A stretch of 64,000 nt of DNA, taken from positions 30,845,691 through 30,909,690 of the forward strand of contig OX155950.1 in NCBI GenBank assembly GCA_944548615.1. Reading direction: 5' to 3'. Positions 1 through 10,073 of this stretch are shown here, piece after piece; position 1 is the first letter of the stretch, and each line of letters starts with the position of its first letter. A program made the translations under genes and the position numbers. This stretch comes from Micropterix aruncella. Lineage: Eukaryota > Arthropoda > Insecta > Lepidoptera > Micropterigidae. The notes under the pieces are model-generated. The model saw only the letters and a program-made list of their open reading frames with translations, searched no databases and was not told where the DNA came from.

Positions 1-293
1 GTTTGGGATAGTTTGTTTTGTTGTCATGAGTACTTTCCATTACACACGATGACGAGGGTCTGAAGATGGCGCAGGAGACTACCACTGGAACTCCCCGGTG
101 AAAGGTGAACCTTGCTCATAAAAATCCTTTTATTACTTTAATTTATTTTTATAAAATATGGAATATTACTAATATAAACTATAATCACATGAAACCTTAG
201 ATGTGCATCTAACTACACTTACAAAATTTAGGTATCCGAAATATTTGTAATTATATTTATACTTTGATTATGCGATGTGCTGTTTTAGCACTT

Positions 294-846
294 ATTATTT
301 ATTATTATTATTTATTCCGTAGCCGGCGATTGGGGAGGGGGTCACCCTCGCAACCAATACGCTGCTGTCGGTGTCGCTGGATCTCGTACTCCATTCACGA
401 TTCGCTTCCATTCTTGACGATTTTTTGCCACGTCTCGAGCATCCCTAGCCGATAATCGTTGATTCTTAAGGTCGTCTTTGATGTTATTTAGCCAGGTTTT
501 CTTCGGTGCCGATCGCTGAATTCTCCATTCTGTCGAACGGTCTCGCCAAAGAAGTTTACGTAGCAAGCGATTATTGTTCATTCGGCAAACATGGCCGAAC
601 CAGCGTAGTCGACGTTTTTGTACTTCTTCTTCGATCGTTCTTACTAGATCGCATCTTTCTCTAATGGTCTCGATTCGAATTCGGTCGCGGAGTGAGACAT
701 CGAGAATCTGCCTCAAGCATCGCATTTGGAAGACTTCGAACTTTTTAAGGTCCGATTGTAGCAACGTCCACGTTTCCGATCCATAAAGAAGAATGGGAAT
801 AACCAACGTTCGGTATAGTCGTACTTTGGTTTTGATGGTAATTTTC
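294..846 (-). mobile_element. 5'-truncated LINE insertion with 12-bp target duplication
   Basis: The insertion is bounded by a perfect 12-bp direct repeat, GTTTTAGCACTT, at 282-293 and 847-858. On the minus strand it runs from RT C-terminal coding sequence to a short 3' UTR and an AATAAT-type tail next to the left repeat. This is the signature of target-primed reverse transcription with 5' truncation. The flanks join cleanly if one repeat copy is removed. Only the last ~550 bp of the parent element is present, so it cannot move by itself. Confidence 0.88.
342..806 (-). pseudogene. C-terminal fragment of a non-LTR retrotransposon reverse transcriptase
   Basis: An open frame of 154 codons carries the conserved C-terminal signature of RTE-like reverse transcriptases: LLYGSETWTL near the N-terminus, MRCLRQILDVSLRDRIR, RRLRWFGHVCRM around residues 70-80, then KKTWLNNIKDDL and a terminal AYWLRG before the stop. 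The frame stays open past 806 to the truncation point near 846. The catalytic RT core (the FADD box) and endonuclease are absent because of 5' truncation. The clade (RTE or a relative) is my reading of the motif order. No stop or frameshift is seen in the retained part, which fits a fairly recent insertion. Confidence 0.85.
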
Positions 847-858
847 GTTTTAGCACTT

Positions 859-1237
859 GCACAACATTATTTTGTAATTATCCCGCAAACCCCTGTATTA
901 CGACTAGTGTGGATCAAACCACTGAGCAAAAAATTAGATTACTGCATTTTCTCTCCTCGATCATTAGGGTATATGAAATAGAAATCCTTTCTGTAAAATT
1001 CATAATTAGATAAAAATCATTTTTTTGGGGCTCTGAATTTCAGCCTTATGTGAATAATCCCTTGCGCGCATGGTGCGGTAACACAATAGGGTGATTATAT
1101 TATCTGGCTCTCGGCCGGGGAAATTGGCTGTACATACGCGGAGCTGCAATTAGCACACCGCCTCGGAGGAGCAAAAGTTGCAAATTAAACAAAGTGTGCG
1201 TCGCACAGTGGGCTTATTAATGGCATATCAAAAGAAT
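859..1237. other. Intergenic, no gene seen
   Basis: I see no convincing coding frame, RNA gene or repeat here. A short GC-richer stretch around 1100-1200 matches nothing else in the window. Confidence 0.4.
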
Positions 1238-1568
1238 CAATTGTGTCACCCCAAGACTTTCCCGGCAAACAGCCAGACCACCCCCCCCCCCCTCCCACCC
1301 CGATAGTGATTGTATCAAGTGATTATGGACGCAAATGTAGTATATTTGTAGTATTAAAATGGCTACTTTTCAAAATGATGTAGTATTTTCTTCAATTATG
1401 CGTTTTTTTGTATCTCTTGTACCTATACAAGATTTTCCAAACAAAATTTCACAATGCGGTTTCGGCCCAACGACGCATCCGTGTACCGAATTTCAAGTCT
1501 CTAAGTTAAATATTTCGAGATTGAAGTATGACTATCGCTTCACTTCAATTTTACACTGCCAAAAATAA
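1238..1568 (+). repeat. C-tract dispersed element, copy 1
   Basis: This copy begins with the block CACCCCAAGACTTTCCCGGC, then an almost pure C tract (~1279-1304), then CCGATAGTGATTGTATCAAG and about 230 bp of AT-rich body. The copy at 38570-38960 aligns over the whole length, including the distal ACCGAATTTCAAGT block. Partial copies lie at 4345-4410 and 59148-59185 (plus strand) and 58490-58645 (minus strand). No conserved ORF is shared, so I read it as a non-autonomous element whose C tract varies in length and composition between copies. Confidence 0.7.
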
Positions 1569-2029
1569 ATTTGAAATCAGTAAAATATATTTTAATACGC
1601 ATTTATAATAATCGCCCATGTCCTTTTGCTTTATCCTATTTATATCCTGCTTAAAACCGCATTTTTCTCGCGAAATAAAGGTAAAAAACCAAAATAAAGA
1701 CGTAAGTAGACTATACTTTATACTATATCTTATGAGACTGTATACTAATTAGACTATAATTCATACTATATCTTATAGAAATACGCAGAGAATATCGATA
1801 AAAGCGAGCCATAATATGTATACAGATTTCAGATTTCGATTTTTAAATAACGTATACCAGTGTCGATGTAAAAGTCAATACGTAGATAAATCTTCTAACG
1901 GTGTTGGGAATCTTACGAAATTCATCACTTTTCGGTAAATTTCAGTTAAAATAAATCGGCACAAAAACTTTATTAAAAAAAAAATGTTTTGCTGTATTTT
2001 GTCTGTTGCATCCTTTGCCCAACTGTTCA

Positions 2030-2250
2030 CGCGGGATCGAGTAGCCAACCGGTAGTTTCAAGAGCGTCTGACATTAGGTCAAAAACCACCCTCGCTTCAT
2101 AGAAAACCGTATGTCATTTCCAGACTCCCCCGGTTATTCGCCGGAGTGTACAGTCGATTGCCTGACGACGTACGAAGCGCAAACCGCACAGCTGCGCCCT
2201 CTGTTTCTCTAAAGAACATCACCCGGGGGAACTGTGTTGTCGAGACGGCA
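2030..2250 (+). repeat. GC-rich dispersed repeat, copy 1
   Basis: This stretch is homologous to 35880-36180 and 44720-44930, and its end to 13600-13660. Shared landmarks are CGGGATCG, GTTTCAAGAG, CAGACTCCCCCGG, GGAGTGTACAGTCGATTG and a GCGCAAAC..CAGCGCCC block. A detached piece of the same family (ACCGTGAGTTG) lies at 2786-2855. Frames are broken in every copy, so the coding status is unknown. It may be the 3' part of a larger retroelement. Confidence 0.6.
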
Positions 2251-2336
2251 ACGTAACGCGTATCGGCGTTGTCGTGGCGGTAGTTACCGTGTCGCGACCT
2301 TGGGATCTCGCTTATAAAATTACAGCATGTAGGTAG

Positions 2337-2411
2337 TCAACATTTTCCTTACGGTTAATACAAAACTACAGGATACTGTTATTTTCGTATTAACCGTAAG
2401 GAAAATGTTGA
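2337..2411. repeat. Perfect 25-bp inverted repeat (hairpin)
   Basis: Two arms, 2337-2361 and 2387-2411, are exact reverse complements over 25 bases around a 25-base spacer. The arm begins TCAACATTTTCCTTACGG. It is compatible with the core of a very small foldback element. No target duplication is evident. Confidence 0.85.
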
Positions 2412-2862
2412 TAAATATAATCGAGTAATCGAGTTTCAATAGAATTTTTTGTAATTGAACAAAATTACGTTTGAAACATCGTTATTCTGTAAAAAAAAAC
2501 CGTAATAACAAAATGGTAATGTAAGAATCAATCCAATATTTTTCTCAGTGTATCTGCCCCACCTCCCCACCAAATCTTCCACAAGAACCGACTACCTTAT
2601 ACAACTCATAAAGATTGGGGCACGAGAATGCGTTTTATTTTTTGTCCACGCATTTAGTTAAATATTTTTGTGGTACTTTCTTTAGAAACAGTTGAGGGCT
2701 ATCAATTGCTACAGGCTAACCCGCCACCCCATCAATATTTAACGACTGTATAAATCAATCCAATATTCTTCTGCAAGAGTCCTTTCCAGGCTCGAACCTA
2801 TATGTGGAGGCTAGCGGATGGGTGCTGAACCGTGAGTTGTGCCGGCTCAAGAACGCGTGGTG

Positions 2863-3139
2863 AATTCCCATTGCCTTCAAAACTTATCAATGGCATTTTA
2901 TTGCTAGATTTGATAATCCCTCTGTAAATCGTTTCGGAAGCGGGGAGGCAAATCGACGCGGACATCAGCATCGCAGTGGCTCTAAATGCAAATTGCCCGG
3001 CTGGCTACTGCGAATAAGCGCCTGATAAAGTTGCTTTACGAATAAACACGATGCCTAACGACGAGGCACACATCAGATTTCAGCGCGAAAACAGAAGCAG
3101 GCCCCAATTTCGCTGGCACTAATGTTTTAAGTGCGAAGC
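2863..3139. repeat. Direct repeat A, first copy
   Basis: About 275 bp is repeated at 3951-4214. Identity is highest in the central block around ATGCAAATTGCCCGGCTGG and CGCCTGATAAAGTTGCTTTA. Small indels separate the copies near their left ends. No ORF is conserved between them. Confidence 0.8.
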
Positions 3140-3263
3140 GGTCCTACACTTGGTAGTCAAAATTAGCAAAAATTGATACTGAGTATGTATATACATATAT
3201 ACCTATATTATAAAGTATATTAATGTGAAGGTTGAACATTCACGTACAGATTTTCTAGGTTAT

Positions 3264-3391
3264 ATACAGGATGTTTTTAATCAGTGACATCCTTGTAGTG
3301 GTTAAATCAGTACGACGGGATAGGCAACTTTTTTTTAACCTAAAAAAAATATTTACTACAAGGATGTCACTAATTAAAAACTCACCTGTAT
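3264..3391. mobile_element. Small MITE-like foldback element
   Basis: The arms at 3264-3299 and 3355-3391 are near-perfect inverted repeats of about 36 bp, both containing GTGACATCCTTGTAGT at their inner ends. The loop is about 55 bp and AT-rich. The structure fits a miniature inverted-repeat element. I could not identify a target duplication or a superfamily. Confidence 0.6.
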
Positions 3392-3571
3392 AATAAGCGA
3401 AATTTTCAGATACTTTCAATAAAATTTCTTCAAAATTTTCTCAAAAAAAAGATATGGACAATAGTACTAATATCAATCAGAATTATTCGATAATTTTACA
3501 AATTATCATGAGGACAGTAATTTAAAAAAATATATACATAGTAACAAGTTAGTAATAATAGGTAATATTAG

Positions 3572-3841
3572 TCAATCGCCAATGGTCAGAATTAAATTAA
3601 CAATGTGATAAGAGTTAATAATAGAAAGAATAAAGAAAAGTAAAGGGAACTGAGAAAATTCGATATTGACAAAATCCTTAATGCAATAAATTAGAGTTTT
3701 TATTAAAATACACTGTACCTTTTTCTTTAAGTGAAGTTCCCCAAGGCCCTTGACGCATATTGGCAATTTATTGTAAAATAGGTTGGATTGACGAAGAAAG
3801 GTATTTTGAAACTTACTTAGACGCGCTTTAAAATGACGCAA
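3572..3841 (-). pseudogene. LINE reverse-transcriptase C-terminal relic
   Basis: The 89-codon frame reads RHFKARLSKFQNTFLRQS, then LFYNKLPICVK. This resembles the end of insect non-LTR ORF2 proteins, where a T..Q.SLFY..L..YN.LP..I+ segment precedes a short basic tail. The similarity is confined to about 50 residues and the upstream RT core is missing. The clade cannot be assigned. Confidence 0.45.
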
Positions 3842-3950
3842 GTCGTCAAAAGAAATTATTATTCAAGTCGAAATAGTCGCGATATTTTTATTTGTATATA
3901 TAGTTCTGGTATATATTTGAGCGCTTGAGATTTGCAGAGACAGTGTGGAG

Positions 3951-4214
3951 AATTCCCATTGCCTTCAAAATTTACCAAAGAGATTTTTTTGCAAATACCT
4001 ACTGTGCATCGTTTCGTAAGCGGGGAGCGAAATTGGCGCGGGCATCAGCATCGCGGCCCTAAATGCAAATTGCCTGGCTGGCTACTGCGGATAAGCGCCT
4101 GATAAAGTTGCTTTACGAATAAACGCGATGCCTAACGACGCGGCACACATCAGATTTCAGCGCGAAAACAAAAGCAGGCCCTAATTTTGCTGGCACTAAT
4201 GTTTAAAAGTGCGA
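3951..4214. repeat. Direct repeat A, second copy
   Basis: This is the partner of 2863-3139, in the same orientation about 1 kb away. It differs by scattered substitutions and several small indels. The distal ~150 bp is the best conserved. Confidence 0.8.
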
Positions 4215-4344
4215 TAAGGGTGGTGGGGGTAGCTCTCTTTGAGTTTTAAACAACGGACGTTGAAATGAGTAAAGGTCCAAACAAGTGTAACTTCTTTCGA
4301 AACGAAAATAAAAAACAATCTACCCGAAAAACAAAATCAAAATC

Positions 4345-4410
4345 GATTGTGTCACCCCAAGACTTTCCCGGCAAGCAGACAATCACCCCCGTCCCCGTGC
4401 GCTAACCCCC
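4345..4410 (+). repeat. C-tract dispersed element, partial copy
   Basis: The head block CACCCCAAGACTTTCCCGGC is followed by GCAGAC and a short C-rich stretch. It then runs directly into the 120-bp repeat element, so the body of the C-tract family is missing here. Confidence 0.65.
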
Positions 4411-4419
4411 TCGAATGCG

Positions 4420-5225
4420 TATACAAAATTGTCTGTGCTGTTGACCGCGGAAGAGTAGCCTCGTCGGAAGCCGATCCTGGGAGTAGAATTAGGTCATGTT
4501 CACCATAACAATGCGTGGTCAACGGAACTGAACCAACAAGTACAATTTTTAATTTATAGGATAAGAGAAAGTGGTTCTAATTCATCTTGCAAGATTTGAC
4601 CTAATCAAACTAACATACATACTAACAAACATTGCAAGGTAAATAAAAGAGTAATAGGTAAATAGGAAAAAACACTTCTATACCTACACACAACACACAA
4701 AAACCAAACTAAGCTTTTATTAAAATGCTCTGTCCCGAGCCCACCCTGGGTGCAGCAGCCATGTCATAGTGGAACTTAGAATAGGCTGTAATAATTGAAT
4801 GCTATACAGAATTTCGTGTTTGTGCTGTGAACCGTGAGGAGTACATTCCACTCGTTGGAAGCCAACCCTGGGTGCAGCAGCCCTATTGCGGTGAAACTTA
4901 TAACGGGCTATCATAATTGAATGCGTAAACAAAATTTCGTTTCTGTGCTGTTGACCGTTGAGGACTCCCCTCGTTGGAAGCCAACCCTGAGTGCAGCAGC
5001 CTTGTCATGATGAAATTTAGAACGGGCTATTATAATTGAATACGTATACAAAATTGTGCGTCTGTGCTATTGACCGTGGAAGAGTAACCTCATCGGGAGC
5101 CGATCCTGGGCGTACAATCAGGTCATGCTCACCGTAAAACTGCATTGTCAATGAAACTGAAATAACATGTAACATTCTAACTTCATAGGATAAGAGGAAG
5201 TGGATCTAATACACCTTGTGAGAGT
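4420..5225 (-). repeat. 120-bp tandem-repeat element, array 1
   Basis: Units of about 120 bp recur with CCAACCCTGGGTGCAGCAGC-type landmarks at about 4742, 4863 and 4982. Each unit also carries a TAATTGAATGCGTA..CAAAATTTCG block and a TGTGCTGTTGACCG block. A further head fragment lies at 4420-4590. The same element, inverted, is at 59290-59945. Both copies share unique flanks: the TTGCAAG/TTAGGTCAAATC head, and the GGGACAGAGCAT..TTAATAAAAGC end with its polyadenylation-like AATAAA. A 60-bp piece of the family also lies at 5970-6030. Frames differ between units, so I treat it as non-coding. Confidence 0.75.
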
Positions 5226-5503
5226 GGCCACCCTTCACTAGACTACAATTGATTGTGAGCGAAGGGTGGTTCTCATCAGTATGTTTTCTCCGTTATTGAA
5301 AGTCGTTGTAGTTGAAGTTGAAGTATTTATACAGAAGGTCTGTAGTAGGTTGCCAGTTCGTAACGCCTTGTTTGGTATTTCGCCGGTGTGTAGGTAGTGT
5401 GGGCGCGAGGTGAAGTCGATGGTAGTGTGTCCGAAGTGTGTAGTCGGGGAGCGAGGCTTGACGATCGGTACCGCGGATAATGCAGGTACTGCTTGATAAT
5501 GAA

Positions 5504-5626
5504 GTGTAGTCGCGATAACTACCCAACAGGGGAATGATAATGATGTGTAGCCGCGGTAACTGTCCACTAAGGGAATGATAATGATGTGTAGCCGCGGTAA
5601 CTGTCCACTAAGGGAATGATGATCGC
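5504..5626. repeat. 41-bp tandem repeat, three units
   Basis: Units begin at 5504, 5545 and 5586 with GTGTAG(T/C)CGCG and end GGGAATGATAATGAT. The last two are nearly identical, the first is more diverged, and a degenerate unit precedes it. An overlapping 174-codon minus-strand frame (5238-5762) is Thr/Ser/His-rich, matches no family I know and is probably a by-product of the repeat. Confidence 0.75.
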
Positions 5627-6540
5627 GTATACTATGCGTAGTTCGGTTGACTCGAAGGCAGTGAAGAGCGCGAGTTCTTGCAGATGAGCGGTTACTGTCC
5701 GCCAGGGAATAATAAAATATGTGTCGAATGTACTGCTTTTTATATGGTGTGTAATGATGCAATAGTTATGAGTGGGGTGAGAAATAAGTGTGTCAATTCG
5801 TATCGATCAGAAGAAATGACATTAGTCATCGTTTGACTGTGCATAAAATGCCGAATTTAGTTGGAAATCAATTGCAGCTGACTGGTGTATATTCGAGCGT
5901 GTTTGCGATTTCGATTCTATAGAAATTACTTTTTTGTTGTGGGTATGTTGGACCGAGTCTCCAACAACCTTGCAAGATTTGACCTAAACAAACTAACATA
6001 CATACTAACAAACATTGAAAGGTAAATAAAAGCTTGTAAAAAGGTGATGACTTTAGATTTTTTTTTAATTGAAAAAACATCAAAATTTTTAAATTGTGCA
6101 TCGTAGTACGAAAGACTAAGAAATTCTCTGGAAGACTCATATTTTTATTATTACGTAAATTCCGTATTATTTTAATTATTACATATATTACGTAATATTA
6201 CGTATATTTTTATTATTACTCATATTTTTATTATTACATATTTTTATCATACTAATATTATTACGCCCGCAGGAGTCAATTAAAATTGATTACGAAATGT
6301 CAATTTTTCACTGTTTGAGAGAGGTAGTCGCCCTAAAGAAATTGGGACATAAAATATGGTATTACGAGCTTCAAACTAAACTAGTTTCGCAGCTACATAT
6401 GTTGGATATTGAAAACGACGTACCCGGATAGGCGATGCTTTTAGTGATTATCTTTACAATAATTATGGAGTCCCACAAGGAAGTACTCTTAGACCGACTA
6501 TCTGTATCTCACGGTATACTTTATAGCGTAATCAAGATTG
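5627..6540. other. AT-rich intergenic, no gene seen
   Basis: AT-rich sequence with a TATTATTACGTA-type simple stretch around 6150-6250 and the 60-bp repeat fragment at 5970-6030. Short frames here look like chance. Confidence 0.4.
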
Positions 6541-6558
6541 AAGTTAAAAGCTACTCAC

Positions 6559-6767
6559 ATTGTTGGTGACGTTGTGTTGTCCGAGCCACCTGAGTATGGC
6601 GGAGGCGGTGGTGTAGTCGGGTCGCGGCAGCGGCGGCGGCGTGTGCTGCAGCGCGCCGGCGAGCTGCTGGGCGAGGTCGAGCGGACGCGCGCGGGAGCCG
6701 CGACCGCCCGCCGTCGCGGCGCCCGTCGACGTACTTCGCGCGCCGCCCACGGCATTTGATGATGCAT
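6559..6767 (-). CDS. Probable internal exon of a host protein-coding gene (minus strand)
   Basis: A 209-bp GC-rich block stands out from AT-rich surroundings and is bounded by strong splice signals. Upstream on the minus strand is the polypyrimidine tract TTTTTCTTGCTGTTCCTGCAG's acceptor region, ending TGTTCCTGCAG; downstream is the donor GTGAGT directly after 6559. In one frame the exon is open for 69 codons and reads SSNAVGGARS, then RARPLDLAQQLAGALQH, TPPPLPRPDYTTASAI and LRWLGQHNVTNN. It enters mid-codon (two bases of the first codon) and leaves on a codon boundary. I do not recognise the protein; the Ala/Gly/Pro-rich first half looks disordered, while the last ~35 residues look more like a folded segment. 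Neighbouring exons were not found, which is expected if introns exceed several kb. Confidence 0.45.
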
Positions 6768-6997
6768 CTGCAGGAACAGCAAGAAAAACCATGTAGGTAT
6801 AAAATCAGCACTCATTGGGAACATATTATCAGCACTTATATCAAAGATGCCTAAAAGCCTGACTTCAGTGTCGATTTACATTGAGTCAGTTATAGGCATC
6901 AGTTCTAGCGCCGAGAACTGACTCATCCTGTATACATACAGTCAGTCACTCGTCTGTATTTCTTCAGGGTATACGTCCGTTATTAAAGTCAGTTGGG

Positions 6998-7093
6998 AAA
7001 AATACATTTTCGCTACTTAAAATTTTCTATACGACGCGACGTCACCCTACAACGCAGTGATAGCGACTGACCAACAACTGACCAAACCCTTAA
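6998..7093. repeat. Direct repeat B, first copy
   Basis: About 96 bp, containing CGCTACTTAAAATTTTCTAT and ACGACGCGACGT, is repeated almost exactly at 7445-7543. The intervening segment has CACGCTTTTAT near its left end and ATAAAAGCGTG near its right end as a short inverted pair. The arrangement could be a small element with terminal direct repeats. Confidence 0.8.
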
Positions 7094-7444
7094 CGGGAAT
7101 AAATTGATAGTTAAAAAAAACACTAAAAACACGCTTTTATAAATGCACGTAAAAACCACATCATCAGACCTTGAAACCTAATCGCGGTCAAAGTTCATTC
7201 CAAGATTGTTCTAACAAGTCCAAATACAGCTATGATACGATGTTCCATCATGAAGTTCCAGTTCATATCTTCCGACTCCATCATCTGATCCTAACAGTTC
7301 GACAGTACCATATTATTGTATTGTCATCAGAACTACATACAGCTACCAATTTTCATGACGCTACGATCCTTGGAAGATGGTTAAATTAGTTACCTTAGAT
7401 TCCATTATATAGTTACATACAGGTCGACCTAATAAAAGCGTGTT

Positions 7445-7543
7445 AAAAATACCATTTTCGCTACTTAAAATTTTCTATACGACGCGACGTAACCCTACAA
7501 CGCAGTGACAGCGACTGACCAACAACTGACCAAACCCTTAACC
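7445..7543. repeat. Direct repeat B, second copy
   Basis: Partner of 6998-7093, differing by a few substitutions. It leads directly into the C-rich tract at 7550-7695. Confidence 0.8.
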
Positions 7544-7549
7544 CCTAAT

Positions 7550-7695
7550 CCTTCCCTCAACCCCCCGCCCCCTCCACCCAATGACCCCCCCTCTCCCAAC
7601 GTTACCCCCCGCAAATCCCTCTCCCCTCAACAAACAAACCCCCTTCCCCCCCCCCCCTAACTCCCACCAAACACCCCTCCGCCCCCAAAACCCCT
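7550..7695. repeat. C-rich low-complexity tract
   Basis: About 145 bp is strongly strand-biased to C and A (runs of C6 to C10, almost no G). It resembles the expanded C tract of the dispersed family at 1238 and 38570, but the family's head block is absent. The proline-rich frame across it is a composition artefact. Confidence 0.7.
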
Positions 7696-7699
7696 TTTG

Positions 7700-9330
7700 C
7701 ATCAGGATCAGAGTACTACCATATACTATGGTACTACCATTGAGTTTAATGGTACTACTAAGATAACAAAATATTTAAGAAGAAATGTCTCTACAAAAAA
7801 AATATTCTAACTAAAGGATATATAAATAATCCATATCATATTAACACATAATTAAGTATTTTAAAAAATGTTTATTCAACAATAAACAAATATATTTCAT
7901 GAATGCTATATTACATTTTAAAGTTTAAGACAGCCTTGTCAAATTTATTTAAATTTTAGAGGATGATATTAGAGCCTCTAGACTCTAGAGTATACTTAGA
8001 GAGGAGAATACTTTCTAACCTTACCACCTCCCACTACTATTTAAGAAATTATGTCGTGTCATGACTAAATAGTAAGATAGAGTTTCGTGTTAATAGAGTT
8101 TAAACGAATCTACCACGTTTATTTCATGTATCTACTCAAAATATCAAGCAGAAACATTATCGGCTATCTTGTAAAACATAAGCAAAAATAAGGCTTTAAA
8201 ATACTGCCTATAAATCTCAGTTACTCGAAACAGCAATTTCAATTTGAAACGTTTTGTAATAACATGACAGAATTACTAAAATATTATATAGATACCATAA
8301 ACTGGTAGGTTTATGGTATCTATATATACCATAAATTAGGTATATAATAATAACATGGTTTAATTACACAATGTAAGTACATGAGCTTATTACGAGATAC
8401 TTAATTAAAGCATTGAAATTCTCCGGCCAAAAAGCAGGGTGAGTGGAGGCTTTTAAAATGCTTATTTATTCTTCATCCCCTTTCCAAATCGCTACCGCAA
8501 GTCGTCGAAATACCCTTGAATGATATGCTCATTTGTTCCCGTCTCGCCTCCGATCCACGCCTCTTGATAAAACAGGAGTAGAGGAGCGGGACGCGTTTAC
8601 TTTGATGGAAAAGTATAATTCCTCCGTATACTTTTATTTTGTAGCAAATTGGCAGCGGTTTTACTTGTAGGTACGGGAGCAGGTTAAATGAAAATTTTAA
8701 TCATGTTATATTGAAAAGGAAGTCTAATGAGTTAGCACTCCAAAGTTATCATGTGTAGAGACTATGTCACATGTTATAATTCATTTTCCCCGCCAAAAAG
8801 CAATTCAAATTTCCTCCGTCGCGCGCCACTCGCCGCGAGCGTGGTCATTGATTCTCTACACGGACCACACCGGGGTAAAGGGGTACATTGGCATAACCTC
8901 ACAAAGTGGTATCCTCACCATTCGCGCAGATGCTTTGAATAAATTAATTTCATTTGCATAGCTTCTAGATTTGAATTAGACTACTAGTTTGGATATTATT
9001 CGTCGTTAGTTTGCGTATTTTCTAAGGCAATTTGGATATGTTTACTGTGTAAATTCACTTTTGAGCTGCCATGCCAAAATCTAACATGATAGGACCAGCA
9101 AATTCGGTTTTTCGCCTTTACTGCTCGCTCGCAATGAACTCACAATACCGAGCCTTAAGAAGCTTTAGTGGCTTGACCGTTTTGCATTGAAAATGAGGTA
9201 CAATTTTCTCGGGAACGGCTTGGCCGATTTTATTATATATTTTTTATATGTACCTACTTATTATTTTAGTAAAACTAAGGCTAATTTAAGAGGAATTTCA
9301 AAAACATAAAAACTAATCTATAGGTACTAA
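7700..9330. other. AT-rich intergenic, no gene seen
   Basis: No convincing coding frame. A short palindrome of ATACCATAAAC/GTTTATGGTAT type lies at 8293-8325. Two overlapping 60-codon frames at 8751-8961 cover a GC-richer patch but lack family motifs. Confidence 0.4.
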
Positions 9331-10073
9331 TCTATACTAATATTATAAAAAGGTAAAGTTTGTGACGTTGTAGGAAGTAATCTAAGATCTACAGAACTGA
9401 TTTTAAAAATTATTTTACCAATAGAAAGCCACATTATTTTAAAGTGTCATAGGCTATATATTAATTCGAAAAATGAAAAGACTTTTTCGTGGTAGTCGGA
9501 TTTGCAAAGTAAGTCGGAGAAAAAACGGTCGAATGAAAACGTTTCTTACGAACGCTGCCTTAACGATGAGTGATATATGATTAAGTTTTAGAGAAAAGTT
9601 GTAGAGCTTGATAATACCTACAAAAAAGTCAGCGAGAGCATATGTCTTAACTCTTATATTTAAGTCACAAAAAGTAGTATTTTATATTAAAAAAATAATT
9701 TAAATCGTTAGGTCATGTTTATTGGTAATATTATCAACAATTATGAATTCATATCAAAATAGGTAAATTTATCGTCTCAAGTGTTTAAAACAAAAGACTT
9801 TACCCTTTTACTGCATATAATTTCCCTTTTACTGCATAAATGGTTAAAGAGATAAGACACTCACAAATAAGACACTCACAAGAAGACACTCACAAATAAC
9901 GGTATTATGGTCAAATTGGCATGCAAATACATACATACTAGCAGTAAAAATATAACCCTCCTTTTGTCAGTCAGGAAATAAATCATAGCACTCAGTAATA
10001 ACCGAACCACACTCATAATTTCATCACAAGTAAAAAGTTTTACCGCCCAACGAAGTGGGCACGGGTCAGCTGG
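9331..10073 (+). mobile_element. Non-autonomous Helitron, copy 1
   Basis: The element starts TCTATACTAATATTATAAA after an A. It ends with a short hairpin (GCCCA..TGGGC), then ACGGGTCAGCTGG and a T. This is the TC...hairpin-CTRR structure of Helitrons inserted between A and T. No Rep/helicase coding is present, so it depended on a partner element. The family recurs at 10074-10947, in fragments at 23985-24480 (minus strand) and at 61209-61440. Confidence 0.85.

Noticed and set aside
5238..5762. 174-codon minus-strand ORF
   Set aside because: Runs through a 41-bp tandem repeat, no recognised domain and no splice or start support.
6538..6824. Four overlapping ORFs on both strands of the GC-rich block at 6.5-6.8 kb
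   Set aside because: Only the minus-strand frame bounded by splice sites (6559-6767) is credible; the others are composition shadows.
7581..7766. Proline-rich ORF across the C tract
   Set aside because: Low-complexity artefact of strand-biased C/A sequence.
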